A program made the position numbers and the translations under genes. The notes below the pieces were generated by a model that saw only the letters and a list, made by a program, of their open reading frames with translations, did no database searches and was not told the DNA's origin. A stretch of 64,000 nucleotides of DNA from Moraxellaceae bacterium REDSEA-S32_B1 (GTDB taxonomy: Bacteria; Pseudomonadota; Gammaproteobacteria; Pseudomonadales; Moraxellaceae), in the NCBI GenBank assembly GCA_001626925.1, contig LUOR01000002.1:1-64000 (forward strand), read 5' to 3'. This document shows positions 1 through 8,855 of the stretch, piece by piece (position 1 is the stretch's first letter; each line of letters starts with the position of its first letter).

Positions 1-63
1 CAAACGATTACTCAATTATCCATTTACTTTGAAGGTCGATTAGATGATATAATTAAAATCTAG
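1..63 (+). pseudogene. C-terminal end of an IS256-family transposase (runs in from before the window)
   Basis: The first 20 codons are open and end at a TAG at 61-63. They read QLSIYFEGRLDDIIKI near the end, which resembles the last residues of IS256-family (mutator-type) transposases. The gene begins outside the window, so I cannot tell whether it is intact. A terminal-repeat-like sequence follows within 10 bases, as expected for the end of such an element. The family assignment rests on this short stretch alone. Confidence 0.55.
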
Positions 64-71
64 TCAAATTT

Positions 72-100
72 ACTGACACAGAATTTTGAACGCCCTCTAT
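72..100 (+). repeat. Probable terminal inverted repeat of the IS256-type element
   Basis: The stretch ACTGACACAGAATTTTGAAC just after the transposase stop resembles the outer ends of IS256-family elements, which often carry a GACACA..TTTGAAC core. The matching opposite end lies outside the window, so the repeat cannot be paired here. From about 105 to 300 I see no gene. Confidence 0.45.
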
Positions 101-300
101 AAAGCTGAAAAAAACAATCTTGACTAGCTTTTTTATCAAATAAGGCGACATTCACCTACCTGCATATGACGACACTTTCTTATCTATTTTTACAAACCAT
201 TTTGTATGACAAATTTGGAAAATGTAATACGTTTTCCTATCCTGCCTTAGACATAACCTTTGCTTTTTCACATCATATTTTGCTTAGTCATGACTAATTT

Positions 301-450
301 TTGAATCGTTTGTTACGGGATATCGTTGCCACATTCAAAGAAATGTACGATGCGGATGTATCTCCAACCTTAATCTCTAAAGTGACCGACGCTGTAATCG
401 ACCAAGTCACTCAATGGCAAAACCGCCCTTTAGATGCACTCTATCGGTAA
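301..450 (+). pseudogene. Internal fragment of an IS256-family transposase
   Basis: An open stretch of 49 codons ends at the TAA at 448-450. It includes RDIVATFKEMYDADVSPTLI followed by a segment ending QWQNRPLDALY. This matches the region before the catalytic domain of IS256-family transposases, where the sequence normally continues into a PIVYLD motif. The ORF has neither the beginning nor the catalytic part of the protein. The break at LY coincides with the left end of the IS3-family element, so that element probably inserted here or a deletion joined the two. It is not functional. Confidence 0.7.
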
Positions 451-482
451 TCCTCCCATAAATAACCGAAGTTAAAAGTAGA
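445..482 (+). repeat. Left inverted repeat of the IS3-family element
   Basis: This 38-base end begins CGGTAATCCTCCCATAAATA and closes with AAAAGTAGA. It pairs imperfectly with the reverse complement of 1471-1509. The tip CGGTAATCC and the inner AAAAGTAGA are shared by both ends. Confidence 0.65.
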
Positions 483-495
483 GGTTAAGCAGCCA

Positions 496-1263
496 TTAGA
501 GGTGGCCTTCCTTTGTTGGTCTTTCATGGTTGTAATGCCACAACCAGTTTGTTGCATAATCTTGTACTTCATCCAAAGTATCAAATAAATGCTTGCTCAG
601 CCAACTATAACGTATAGTCCGATTATAGCGTTCAATATACGCATTCTGCTGTGGCTTACCCGGTTGAATATATTCAATACGAATACCGTGCTCAGTAGCC
701 CAGCGCACAAATTCGTGACTGATAAATTCGGGACCATTATCGCATCGGATCACTAACGGTTTTTCTCTCCACTCCAGCAATTGATTCAACGTACGAATAA
801 CCCTGATTGTGGGCAATGAGAACCCTGCTTCAATGGCTAGGCCTTCGCGGCGGTAATCATCAATTACATTCAATAATCGAAACTTGCGACCATCGGAAAG
901 CTGATCATGCATAAAATCTAATGACCAAACCTGATTTTCTCGGATTGGTTCTTTCAATGGTTCAGGCGCATGCCGTTTTAGTCTTCTTCTCGGTTTAATA
1001 CGCAGATTCAGTGCCAACTCACAGTAAATGCGGTAAACCCGCTTGTGATTCCAGCAGCAACTCTCAACATGCCGTAAATACGAGAAGCACAAACCAAAGC
1101 CCCAATCGGAATTTTCCTCAGTGAGTTCAATGAGCTGTTCAGCAATGAGTGCATTGTCATCGCTGAGTTTGGCTTGATAGCGGTAGCAGGTTTCACTAAT
1201 GCCAAATGCTTTACAAGCCAAACGAATACTAATGGCATGCTGGGCAACTGCCTGTTGTGCCAT
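496..1263 (-). CDS. IS3-family transposase OrfB, frameshifted at the C-terminus
   Basis: This is the integrase-like transposase (rve/DDE fold) of IS3-type elements. The catalytic aspartates and glutamate sit in [19 protein letters not shown] and YIERYNRT. The N-terminal helix-turn-helix part is also present ([19 protein letters not shown]). The ORF ends in [10 protein letters not shown]. Adding a single base after HERP would give the ending [10 protein letters not shown] followed by a stop, which is what related transposases usually have. I therefore read a one-base deletion near the end. In intact relatives the protein is made by a -1 frameshift from orfA, but orfA here is broken. Activity is doubtful. 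Confidence 0.8.
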   Translation of the reverse strand: MAQQAVAQHAISIRLACKAFGISETCYRYQAKLSDDNALIAEQLIELTEENSDWGFGLCFSYLRHVESCCWNHKRVYRIYCELALNLRIKPRRRLKRHAPEPLKEPIRENQVWSLDFMHDQLSDGRKFRLLNVIDDYRREGLAIEAGFSLPTIRVIRTLNQLLEWREKPLVIRCDNGPEFISHEFVRWATEHGIRIEYIQPGKPQQNAYIERYNRTIRYSWLSKHLFDTLDEVQDYATNWLWHYNHERPTKEGHL

Positions 1264-1283
1264 CTTACGCCGGCAAGATGGCT

Positions 1284-1437
1284 TTACCCTTGCGCAGCAG
1301 TGCTGCTCATTGCCATCGCTTCCTGGATGATTTCGGCCTTTAATCGCTCTTCCGCATACATCTTTTTAAGTCTGGTATTTTCTGCTTCCAGTTCTTTCAG
1401 TCGAGCCATGACTGTCAGTAAATTTAGATGTTTTCAT
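1284..1437 (-). pseudogene. Remnant of IS3-family OrfA with internal deletion
   Basis: On the minus strand the start region reads MKTSKFTDS from 1437, the usual N-terminus of this OrfA group. At 1410/1411 it jumps, out of frame, to the distal part [20 protein letters not shown], so the helix-turn-helix core that normally lies between is gone. The distal part is the leucine-zipper-like segment followed by [12 protein letters not shown]. It then runs into an atypical tail (MSSTAAQG) where relatives have a lysine-rich frameshift site. The gene cannot make a working OrfA or OrfAB fusion. Confidence 0.75.
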
Positions 1438-1470
1438 GCAGAATCTCCTGCTCGTATCTTAAGAGAAAAT

Positions 1471-1509
1471 TCTACTTTTAGATCCTATTATTTTTAGGGG
1501 GGATTACCG
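1471..1509 (-). repeat. Right inverted repeat of the IS3-family element
   Basis: The reverse complement starts CGGTAATCCCCCCTAAAAAT and ends with AAAAGTAGA, mirroring 445-482 with several mismatches and one length difference. It lies upstream of the orfA start, as in the family. Confidence 0.65.
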
Positions 1510-1612
1510 GAGTATCTACAGTATATTTTAGAATGACCATCAATTTATACCCAATCTCCTGACATAAGAATGTGGCGTTACGCTTTCTTACATAAAGGAA
1601 AATAGTATTTTG

Positions 1613-4039
1613 TTAGTTCAAAGCTCTTAAACTATTTAACGGCGATACTTTCCAAAGACGTGTTAAACGATAACGCCCAATTACCCCACACAATATCGCC
1701 ATTAATATCGGTAAAACCAACCAATACAGATAATGCACCGACCACGGCATTTCCATACGCCACGCCACGATATAAGACACCAATTCGGCAAAAGCAATCG
1801 ACAGTACCCCTGCACCAAAACCGATAAAGGCAAGTTCTATGGTCAGATAACGTTTTAAACTTTGCCGCGACATACCAATCGCACGAAGTAAAGCCACTTC
1901 TTGACGGCGCTCGTCCATCATCAAATTCAAACAAGCAAGCAACACCAAAAGCCCTGCGGAAAACACCAAGAAAGCGAGCAGGCTCACCACTTGAGTAATG
2001 ACATTCACAATACGTTTTATTTGCTCAATAATGCCGTCAATATCAATAAATACTGTGGTTGGAAATTGCTGAATCACATTCACCAATTGTGGTTTTTCTG
2101 CATCAGGTACATAAAAACTGCCGAGATAGCTTCCTGCATTTTCATCCAACGTATTCGGGGAAAAGATAAAGAAAAAGTTTGGACTAAAACTTTCCCATTC
2201 TACTTTTCGTAAACTCACCACTTTTGCTTTGAGCTCACCATCAGGCAGTTGAAAGCCCAGTTCATCACCAATTTTTATACCCAAATTATCCGCAGTTTCT
2301 TGCTCAACAGATACTTGATGTGTTGCTGTAAATTTTTTAGCACCCGCAGTTAACTCATTATCCGCAGGAAATTGCTCGGCTTGAGTCAGATTGAGCTCAC
2401 GGCGCAAACTGTTATTTTCACGAATCAATTCAGGTGAAAAGGCTTGTCCATTTTTGGTAATTAAGCGCCCACGAATGTTGGGATAAAATGGTGTGCGATG
2501 CCAACCCTGTTGATCAACCTGATCGACTAAGGCCTTTTGATCGAACGGTGGTAAACCATAGACAAATTGATTTGGTGTATTCTCAGGCAGTTGATTTTCC
2601 CAACGATTTTGCAGATCACCACGTAGCAGAAACAGTACCGTAATTAAACTCAGTCCCAATGCCAAAGCGGTCATTTGCAGGCTCAGCTGTGCAGGTGCAC
2701 GGAGCCATTGTTCAAATCGTGCATTACTTTTGCGAATGGTACTCAGCACAGTCCACATCAGTAAAAATAACAATACACAAAGCAACGCCAATGCGCCCAT
2801 CACCATCAGAGTAAGCGTGAGATTTTCTGTTAAATATAACGTGAAAATCGCAAGACTAAACACCGCCGACAGCGCCAAAGTCCAGAGTGCCACAGGGTCA
2901 ATTTGACTATTACGGAGCACTCGAATCGGTGGCACTTTGGCAAGATGCAAAATACTCGGAAAGACAAAACCAAGCAAAATCACCAAACAGGTCAAAATTG
3001 CATTCGGCAAAGGACCTAGCAAAATAGAAAAGATAGAAAATTGCAGGTGAATATTTGGCATAGTACTGAGCATCAAATTCAGCAATAAATAGCCAAAAAT
3101 CACGCCAAAAATAGTACCGATAATTGTAGCAATCCCACCAACCACACCTAATAAACCAAGATATGCAGAGATAATTTGCCCACGAGATGCGCCCATACAT
3201 CGTAGTAAGGCGATATGATCTTGATTCTGCGCCACATAACGCTGACAAGTCAGTGCAATCGCAATACCACACAGCAATAAGGTCAATAAATTCGCCAATT
3301 GCATAAAGGTATCGAGATTGCGTATTGGTCGCATCAGCCGTGAATTGCCTTCGCTGGCGACACGCAGTTTCAGCGGTTCTTCGATGAGCTTTTTATTTTC
3401 AGTTTGGAAGGCTTGTAATCGCTCGGGCTGTCCTGCCATCAATAGTCGATAGTCAATCCGACTACCGACTTGTACCGCATTAGTCCGAGCGACATCATTT
3501 TGATGAATAATCACCGTTGGCGAAAAGCCTGAAAAGCCTGTTTCTTGATTGGCATCATAGGTAATTTCGCCAGTCACGGTAAATGATCCATCAGCAATAT
3601 CGACTTGATCGCCGACTTTGACATGAAGCAAATCAAAGACCCGAGGACTGAGCCAAATTTCACCTGCTTTGATCTGTTTTACAGTCGGTGTAATATCCAG
3701 CTCACCCCGTAGCGGAAAGGCATCGTCGATCGCTTTAACATTGACCATGACGAAATGTTCGCCCGTATGCGCCATCGAGCTAAATACGGTACTTTGCGAG
3801 GTTTTTAAGCCGTGCTGTGTTGCGCTTTGTCGCCATGTATCCGCAAGTGGCTCATTGGATTCGATCAGCATATCCGAGGCAAGCAATTCCCCGGCTTGTT
3901 GTTCGATCGCATATTTGATTTGTTGATTACTAAATCGTAGTGCAGTACTGGCGCTGATCGCCAATGCCAAAGCAACGACCAGTAAAGTAATCCCGCCACT
4001 GTGATAGCTCTGTCGAAGTAAACTTGAAAATAAACGCAT
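1613..4039 (-). CDS. ybbP: YbbP-type ABC transporter permease (FtsX-like)
   Basis: This 808-residue inner-membrane protein is the permease partner of the ATPase encoded just upstream. It has an N-terminal membrane segment, a large periplasmic domain and two groups of FtsX-type membrane helices, around residues 240-480 and 690-800. Each helix group carries a cytoplasmic coupling loop (ALLRCMGASRGQII and ALLRAIGMSRQSLKRY). The duplicated FtsX layout and the length fit the YbbP/AcrB-independent exporter group. Two bases separate it from the ATPase stop, so the two are one operon. The substrate is unknown; the conserved neighbourhood with tesA suggests lipid or envelope work, which is an inference. 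Confidence 0.85.
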   Translation of the reverse strand: MRLFSSLLRQSYHSGGITLLVVALALAISASTALRFSNQQIKYAIEQQAGELLASDMLIESNEPLADTWRQSATQHGLKTSQSTVFSSMAHTGEHFVMVNVKAIDDAFPLRGELDITPTVKQIKAGEIWLSPRVFDLLHVKVGDQVDIADGSFTVTGEITYDANQETGFSGFSPTVIIHQNDVARTNAVQVGSRIDYRLLMAGQPERLQAFQTENKKLIEEPLKLRVASEGNSRLMRPIRNLDTFMQLANLLTLLLCGIAIALTCQRYVAQNQDHIALLRCMGASRGQIISAYLGLLGVVGGIATIIGTIFGVIFGYLLLNLMLSTMPNIHLQFSIFSILLGPLPNAILTCLVILLGFVFPSILHLAKVPPIRVLRNSQIDPVALWTLALSAVFSLAIFTLYLTENLTLTLMVMGALALLCVLLFLLMWTVLSTIRKSNARFEQWLRAPAQLSLQMTALALGLSLITVLFLLRGDLQNRWENQLPENTPNQFVYGLPPFDQKALVDQVDQQGWHRTPFYPNIRGRLITKNGQAFSPELIRENNSLRRELNLTQAEQFPADNELTAGAKKFTATHQVSVEQETADNLGIKIGDELGFQLPDGELKAKVVSLRKVEWESFSPNFFFIFSPNTLDENAGSYLGSFYVPDAEKPQLVNVIQQFPTTVFIDIDGIIEQIKRIVNVITQVVSLLAFLVFSAGLLVLLACLNLMMDERRQEVALLRAIGMSRQSLKRYLTIELAFIGFGAGVLSIAFAELVSYIVAWRMEMPWSVHYLYWLVLPILMAILCGVIGRYRLTRLWKVSPLNSLRALN

Positions 4040-4041
4040 AC

Positions 4042-4776
4042 TTATACATCCATCTTCAAGTCAGATAATGCATTGCGATGTGTACTTTCCAATAGATTGC
4101 CATCATCAAGTTGTAGCTGTCGCTGACATTGTGAAGCAAGTTTTTGATCATGCGTCACTAACACCAATGTCGTGCCAAGCTCATGATTCATTTGAAATAA
4201 AAGCTGTTCAATCTCTTTTGCAGTATCTTGATCAAGATTTCCTGTCGGCTCATCAGCAAACACCACTTTTGGCTCTGTCACCAATGCTCGAGCGATGGCA
4301 ACACGCTGTTGCTCACCACCTGATAGCACTTTTGGCGTTTGTGACATTTGGCGAATCAGACCAACGCGCTCAAGCATTGCTTGGGCTTTTTCTTTTGCCT
4401 CAGTGTAGCGATAGGCACTTTGCAATCGCATCGGCAATAACACATTATCCAGTGCGCTGAGGTGTGGTAAAAGCTGAAAGGACTGAAAAACAAAGCCAAT
4501 ATTTTCCAAACGCACTTTGGCACGTTGTTCTTCTGTCATGCTATGAATCGCATGACCACAAAGGTGAACCTCACCATCAAAAGGCTGATCAAGTGCTGCA
4601 AGCAAACCCAGTAGCGTCGATTTTCCTGAACCCGAACGCCCTGTGATTGCCACTTGTTCTTTTTCTACAATCTTTAAATCAATCGACTTTAAAACGTGTA
4701 TCCGTTGATCGTGGATTTGTATCACTTGTGAGAGTTTTTGCGTTTGAATAATCGTTTTATCAGCAAGTTGTGGCAT
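4042..4776 (-). CDS. ybbA: YbbA-type ABC transporter ATP-binding protein
   Basis: This is a LolD/MacB-class ATPase that powers the YbbP permease encoded next. From the ATG at 4776 the Walker A motif is GRSGSGKST (about residues 46-54), the signature is LSGGEQQR (151-158), Walker B is VVFADEP (171-177) and the H-loop is in LVTHD near the end. A TTG at 4791 would add five residues. I prefer the ATG, though neither has a strong ribosome site. The gene is divergent from tesA, with about 90 bases between the two starts. That is a well-known arrangement (tesA-ybbA-ybbP) in gammaproteobacteria. Confidence 0.88.
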   Translation of the reverse strand: MPQLADKTIIQTQKLSQVIQIHDQRIHVLKSIDLKIVEKEQVAITGRSGSGKSTLLGLLAALDQPFDGEVHLCGHAIHSMTEEQRAKVRLENIGFVFQSFQLLPHLSALDNVLLPMRLQSAYRYTEAKEKAQAMLERVGLIRQMSQTPKVLSGGEQQRVAIARALVTEPKVVFADEPTGNLDQDTAKEIEQLLFQMNHELGTTLVLVTHDQKLASQCQRQLQLDDGNLLESTHRNALSDLKMDV

Positions 4777-4865
4777 GATGGGATTTACCAAAAAGTTTTA
4801 GGATTTTCAAGTTCAGTTTGATAAATCAGTATTTCATGCTTCAAACCAAAGGAAAAGATGAATTC

Positions 4866-5513
4866 ATGTACAAAGTTTTTCAGCGCTCAACATTTAAGCA
4901 ACTTCCAAAACAACTTGCACTCGCGAGCAGTTTAAGCCTTGCGGGCTTCACACTTGCCCATGCCGATACAATTTTGATCATGGGTGATAGCATCAGTGCG
5001 GGCTATGGCATGGATCGTGGGCAAGGTTGGGTTGATCAACTGCAAAAACGCCTCAATCAAAAATATCCAAAACAACACCGAGTCGTCAATGCCAGTATGA
5101 GCGGTGAAACCACCAGTGGCGCTTTGGCTCGTTTGCCAAATTTGCTAAAAAAGTATCAACCTGATGTGGTCGTGATCGAACTCGGTGGTAATGATGGTTT
5201 ACGTGGTCAACCGCCGAAAATCATTGAAAATAATCTATCGAAAATGGTACAGCTCAGCCAAAATACAAAAGCTGAAGTTTTACTATTCGGTATGAAAATT
5301 CCACCAAACTATGGCACAAAATATAGTCAAGCCTTTGAGAGTAATTACAAAACTGTGGCAACAAAATTTAAAATTCAACTGCTTCCCTTTTTCCTCGATG
5401 GCGTAGCAGATCATAAAAATCTGATGCAATCCGATCAAATCCATCCCAATGTCAAAGCACAATCGATACTGCTAAATTCTGCTTGGAAGTATATTGAACC
5501 GACAGTGAAATAA
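4866..5513 (+). CDS. tesA: Periplasmic arylesterase / acyl-CoA thioesterase I (SGNH hydrolase)
   Basis: This exported lipase-like enzyme hydrolyses short acyl esters and thioesters. The start at 4866 gives 215 residues with a signal peptide ending AHA at residue 33. An earlier ATG at 4818 would add 16 unlikely residues. An AAGGA lies about 10 bases upstream of 4866. The SGNH blocks are all visible: GDSIS with the nucleophile Ser42, a glycine and an asparagine in VVIELGGNDGLRG, and the Asp190/His193 pair in SDQIHPN. It is divergent from ybbA-ybbP, its usual partners. Confidence 0.9.
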   Translation: MYKVFQRSTFKQLPKQLALASSLSLAGFTLAHADTILIMGDSISAGYGMDRGQGWVDQLQKRLNQKYPKQHRVVNASMSGETTSGALARLPNLLKKYQPDVVVIELGGNDGLRGQPPKIIENNLSKMVQLSQNTKAEVLLFGMKIPPNYGTKYSQAFESNYKTVATKFKIQLLPFFLDGVADHKNLMQSDQIHPNVKAQSILLNSAWKYIEPTVK

Positions 5514-5541
5514 GCTTATTCAATAAATCATCTCATTATTA

Positions 5542-5580
5542 AATTTGTGCAATATACACATTTAAGTTATAATTTGTGCA
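5542..5580 (+). promoter_or_regulatory. Promoter and likely autoregulatory operators of the toxin-antitoxin operon
   Basis: A -35 box TTGTGC (5545-5550) and a perfect -10 box TATAAT (5568-5573) are 17 bases apart. The 10-mer AATTTGTGCA occurs twice, at 5542-5551 over the -35 box and at 5571-5580 just past the -10 box. A partly palindromic TGTG..CACA (5546-5560) lies between them. Such paired sites fit binding by the Xre antitoxin encoded downstream. The binding itself is inferred. Confidence 0.6.
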
Positions 5581-5614
5581 TAAACAACATTTATCATCAT
5601 GTATAGGTGATTTT

Positions 5615-5986
5615 ATGACTGCTTTAGTGAAACAACCAGTAGAACAAAAAGTCGTCTTAGCCAAAGCCGTTCTCAATGCCGCAGATCAACTTGGGCTGAA
5701 GCAATCACAACTTGCCGCCATACTCGGGGTACATCGCACTGCGATTAGCCGTTTAAAAAGCAAGCCCGAGCTTGAGCCAAGTACAAAGCAAGGTGAGTTA
5801 GCGCTATTACTAATCCGTGTATCACGTGCTTTGTTTGCGCTGACCAATGGCGATGAGGAATGGATGCGCCATTTCCTCAATTCACCGAATCGGGTGACTG
5901 GTGGCGTGCCGATTGTGCAAATGGAAAGCATTCAAGGTTTAGTATCAGTTTTGAATTTAATTGATGGACTTCGAGGCAAAATATGA
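5615..5986 (+). CDS. Xre/MbcA/ParS-type antitoxin (DUF2384)
   Basis: This is a 123-residue antitoxin that should bind and block the RES toxin and repress the operon. A Cro/C1-like helix-turn-helix lies at about residues 28-50 (SQLAAILGVHRTAISRLK). The C-terminal half fits the DUF2384 toxin-binding domain (LFALTNGDEEWMRHFLNSPN). The ORF could begin at 5576, but the ATG at 5615 has a good ribosome site (TAGGTGA) and removes a residue run that overlaps the downstream operator. Its TGA stop overlaps the toxin ATG in an ATGA, which indicates translational coupling. Confidence 0.85.
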   Translation: MTALVKQPVEQKVVLAKAVLNAADQLGLKQSQLAAILGVHRTAISRLKSKPELEPSTKQGELALLLIRVSRALFALTNGDEEWMRHFLNSPNRVTGGVPIVQMESIQGLVSVLNLIDGLRGKI

Positions 5987-6768
5987 CCTCAAGACCAACG
6001 GGTGACCATGATCAATGGCAATCCATAGATTGGGAAAAAGTAATTCGTCCAATTCACGGCACGCTATATCGCCTCGTTGAAAGCCAAGAGCAAATCGCCA
6101 CACGGCAGTTGGTTGATACTTTAGAAGAACAAGCCCTTTTAGAAGAGATGCTCGATGCGGTCAAACCGCCCTATCCTGAAAATATTGCGCATCTGCATTA
6201 TTTGCTAAAGTCGCCTTTTCGCTATCCACCATTAAAATGGGGATCGCGCTTTGGGCGGACATTTGAGACGAGTATTTTTTATGGTGGCTGTAGTGTCGAT
6301 GTGACTTTGGTGGAGTCTGCATATTATCGGTTTATTTTTTGGCATTCCATGCAAGCGCCACCACCTAAGCCAATCATGCGTTCGGTACATACTTTATTTT
6401 CGGTCGATTATAAAACTCAAAAAGGCGTAAAACTGCAATCCACACCATTCGATCAATATCATGATGTACTTAAGCATCCATCGAATTATCGTTTTGCGCA
6501 GTCTTTAGGCACGGTGATGCGCAGTCAATATATTGAAGTCTTTGAATATTGTTCTGCCCGCACAATTCAGAATCAAGAACAGCAAGGCATTTGTGTTGGA
6601 TTATTTACAGCGGATCCATTTTGTACAAATCAGCCCAAAGAACGCCAACAATGGTTTTGTGATATGTCTGCGGGTGAGATTATTTTTAAAGCGGTAGAAA
6701 GTTCAGAATTGATTCGTTTTTATTTAGATCAGTTTTTATTAGATGGTGTGTTGCCGATGCCTGCATAA
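5983..6768 (+). CDS. RES-domain toxin of a RES/Xre toxin-antitoxin pair
   Basis: RES-domain toxins degrade cellular NAD+ and stop growth when free of their Xre partner. This 261-residue protein has the conserved arginine in HGTLYRLVE (Arg30) and the conserved glutamate in VTLVESAYYRF (Glu111). The typical FRYPP and RFGRTFETSIFYGG segments lie between them. I could not place the third signature residue, a serine, with certainty. The protein is somewhat longer than the core domain, with an N-terminal extension of about 25 residues. It is coupled to the antitoxin by a 4-base overlap and followed by a strong terminator, so the pair is a self-contained operon. Confidence 0.85.
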   Translation: MTSRPTGDHDQWQSIDWEKVIRPIHGTLYRLVESQEQIATRQLVDTLEEQALLEEMLDAVKPPYPENIAHLHYLLKSPFRYPPLKWGSRFGRTFETSIFYGGCSVDVTLVESAYYRFIFWHSMQAPPPKPIMRSVHTLFSVDYKTQKGVKLQSTPFDQYHDVLKHPSNYRFAQSLGTVMRSQYIEVFEYCSARTIQNQEQQGICVGLFTADPFCTNQPKERQQWFCDMSAGEIIFKAVESSELIRFYLDQFLLDGVLPMPA

Positions 6769-6769
6769 A

Positions 6770-6799
6770 AAAATGCTTTGGTTGGAACTAAAGCATTTT
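6770..6799 (+). terminator. Terminator of the toxin-antitoxin operon
   Basis: AAAATGCTTT (6770-6779) and AAAGCATTTT (6790-6799) form a perfect 10-bp stem with a 10-base loop directly after the toxin stop. The A/T runs at both stem feet could let it work in either direction. Confidence 0.75.
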
Positions 6800-6840
6800 A
6801 AGATTGTTCATCGATTGAATTTCACTTAAAACAAAGCTGT

Positions 6841-6940
6841 TCGTCTTGCGAAATAAAAATGGATACTCAATCCATATTTTTTACTCGCAATAAAATTGCT
6901 CGTCTTGCGAAATGCAAAAAATGATACTTAATCATTTTTT
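6841..6940 (-). repeat. Two tandem copies of a hairpin unit downstream of glnS
   Basis: The 14-mer TCGTCTTGCGAAAT occurs at 6841-6854 and again at 6900-6913, 59 bases apart. Each copy is followed by a small stem: ATGGAT/ATCCAT at 6859-6875 and ATGAT/ATCAT at 6921-6935. The loops (actca and actta) are alike, so the whole unit appears duplicated. The second stem is flanked by A and T runs and touches the glnS stop, so it can act as the glnS terminator. Confidence 0.6.
6916..6940 (-). terminator. Probable glnS terminator
   Basis: A10-bp A/T-rich stem (AAAAAATGAT with ATCATTTTTT) sits at the glnS stop codon, which overlaps its right foot. Read on the minus strand it ends in a T run. Confidence 0.6.
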
Positions 6941-8670
6941 CATTTCTCAGGTTTAAAGCTATCTCGCAAATCCAAAATACGGTTAAACACAGGTTTTTCC
7001 GCGGTATGATCATAACGATCTGCGACAAAATAGCCTTCACGTTCAAACTGGAAGCGATCTTCAGGACTCGCTTGTGCCAATGATGGTTCAACCATAGCTT
7101 GGACGATATGCAAAGAATCAGGATTCAGATTGTCTAAGAAATCTTCACCTTCTTTAGGGTCTTCCGAGCTAAATAAACGATCATAAATACGTACTTCCGC
7201 AGGCACACCTTTTTCGGCAGACACCCAGTGAATCACACCTTTAACTTTTCGACCTTCTGGTTTTTTACCTAAGGTATCAGGGTCAATCGAACATTTCAGC
7301 TCGATCACTTCACCATTTTCGTCTTTGATCACTTCATCACATTTGATCACATAGGCATTCCGCAAACGCACCTCACCATCAGGAATCAAACGTTTAAAGC
7401 CACTCGGTGGCACTTCTTCAAAGTCAGCACGATCAATATAAATCACATCGGTGAGTGGAATGTCACGTTCGCCCATATCGACATTTGGATGACGTTTTTG
7501 CGTTAAAGTCATCGATTCAGGCAAATTGGTTAAAGTCACTTTCAGGGGATTGAGCACTGCCATAGCACGAGATGCGGTATTTTCCAGTGATTGACGAATG
7601 CAGAACTCAAGCATTGCGACATCGACAATACCATCGGTTTTCGATACGCCAACACGCTTACAGAAGTCACGCAAACCATCGGCAGTAAAACCACGACGAC
7701 GCATACCCACCACCGTTGGCATACGTGGATCATCCCAACCCTGCACAAAATTGCCTTCCACCAAACGACGCAATTTCCGTTTTGAGGTAATGGTATAAGA
7801 CACGTTTAATCGAGAAGATTCATACTGACGTGGTACCGCTTCTGAATGAACCTTTTCAATAATCCAATCGTAAAACGGACGATGATCGACGAACTCTAAG
7901 GTACACAGTGAGTGCGTCACGCCTTCGATCGCATCAGACAATGGATGTGCATAGTCGTACATTGGATAGATTTTCCAATTACCACCAGTTTGATGATGTT
8001 CATTGTCCAGCACACGGTAGAGAATCGGATCACGCAGATGCACATTCGGGCTTGTCATGTCGATTTTGGCACGCAGTACCGCTTTGCCTTCGCCCATTTC
8101 GCCATTTTTCATTTGTTCAAAACGGCTGAGATTTTCTTCAACAGTGGCATCACGATACGGTGAATTTTTTCCGACTTCGACGAAGCTACCACGATTGAGT
8201 TTAATTTCTTCTGGGGTTTGCAGATCGACATAGGCATCACCTTGTTTGATCAATTGCACCGCCCAATGATACAGCTGATCAAAATAGCTTGATGCATAAC
8301 GAGGCTGTCCATCCCAGTGAAATCCGAGCCATTCGATATCTGATTTGATGCCATCGACGTATTCTTGTTCTTCTGCATCTGGATTAGTGTCATCGAAGCG
8401 CAGACGGCATTTTCCGCCAAATTCTTCAGCAATACTAAAATTCAGGCAAATCGCCTTAACGTGACCAATGTGTAGATAACCGTTCGGCTCAGGTGGAAAG
8501 CGAGTAACCACTTCATTCGTGCGCTGTGCTTTGACATCATCTGTTACGATTTGACGGATAAAGTCCAAACCTGCTTGCTGTTGCTGTGCCTGTTGATCTG
8601 CTGCAAGATTTTGATTTGCGGAAGAAGCATTTGGCACATTTTGAACAAGATCATTTGAACTCATAGTCAT
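6940..8670 (-). CDS. glnS: Glutaminyl-tRNA synthetase
   Basis: This class I synthetase charges tRNA-Gln with glutamine in the cytoplasm. The HIGH motif is in [11 protein letters not shown] (residues 67-70), and the second signature is the KMSKS-like TSKRKL. The [28 protein letters not shown] and C-terminal beta-barrel segments are those of bacterial GlnS rather than GltX. At 576 residues it is slightly longer than the E. coli enzyme because of a glutamine-rich N-terminal extension of about 45 residues (QQAQQQQ). It stands alone, between tandem hairpins downstream and a divergent ppiB upstream. Confidence 0.95.
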   Translation of the reverse strand: MTMSSNDLVQNVPNASSANQNLAADQQAQQQQAGLDFIRQIVTDDVKAQRTNEVVTRFPPEPNGYLHIGHVKAICLNFSIAEEFGGKCRLRFDDTNPDAEEQEYVDGIKSDIEWLGFHWDGQPRYASSYFDQLYHWAVQLIKQGDAYVDLQTPEEIKLNRGSFVEVGKNSPYRDATVEENLSRFEQMKNGEMGEGKAVLRAKIDMTSPNVHLRDPILYRVLDNEHHQTGGNWKIYPMYDYAHPLSDAIEGVTHSLCTLEFVDHRPFYDWIIEKVHSEAVPRQYESSRLNVSYTITSKRKLRRLVEGNFVQGWDDPRMPTVVGMRRRGFTADGLRDFCKRVGVSKTDGIVDVAMLEFCIRQSLENTASRAMAVLNPLKVTLTNLPESMTLTQKRHPNVDMGERDIPLTDVIYIDRADFEEVPPSGFKRLIPDGEVRLRNAYVIKCDEVIKDENGEVIELKCSIDPDTLGKKPEGRKVKGVIHWVSAEKGVPAEVRIYDRLFSSEDPKEGEDFLDNLNPDSLHIVQAMVEPSLAQASPEDRFQFEREGYFVADRYDHTAEKPVFNRILDLRDSFKPEK

Positions 8671-8855
8671 ACATCACTAAAATTGGTGAAAGAAATAAAT
8701 TTTCATACAAATTTTCGACAAATTGATGAGAAATATCAATTTAAAACCGTGAAATTTTGTATTTTTTACTTGCTATGAAGTTTACAGTTTGCTTATCCTT
8801 CTCACAACCAAAAACACATGGCTTTTTTGAAAATCCATGATCAGGAGATGAATTA

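Larger units (their letters stand above)
445..1509 (-). mobile_element. Damaged IS3-family insertion sequence
   Basis: The element is about 1.07 kb, shorter than a usual IS3-family element of about 1.2-1.3 kb. It is bounded by imperfect inverted repeats and holds two overlapping reading frames in the usual IS3 order, read on the minus strand. It carries three lesions. orfA has lost most of its middle, the orfA/orfB overlap region looks rearranged, and orfB is shifted near its end. No clear 3-bp target duplication is visible. It lies directly against an IS256 transposase fragment. I infer that it is immobile unless helped by a full copy elsewhere. Confidence 0.8.

Noticed and set aside
4068-4460. 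A 130-codon plus-strand ORF
   Set aside because: It is the antisense frame of the YbbA ATPase gene, whose motifs are complete.
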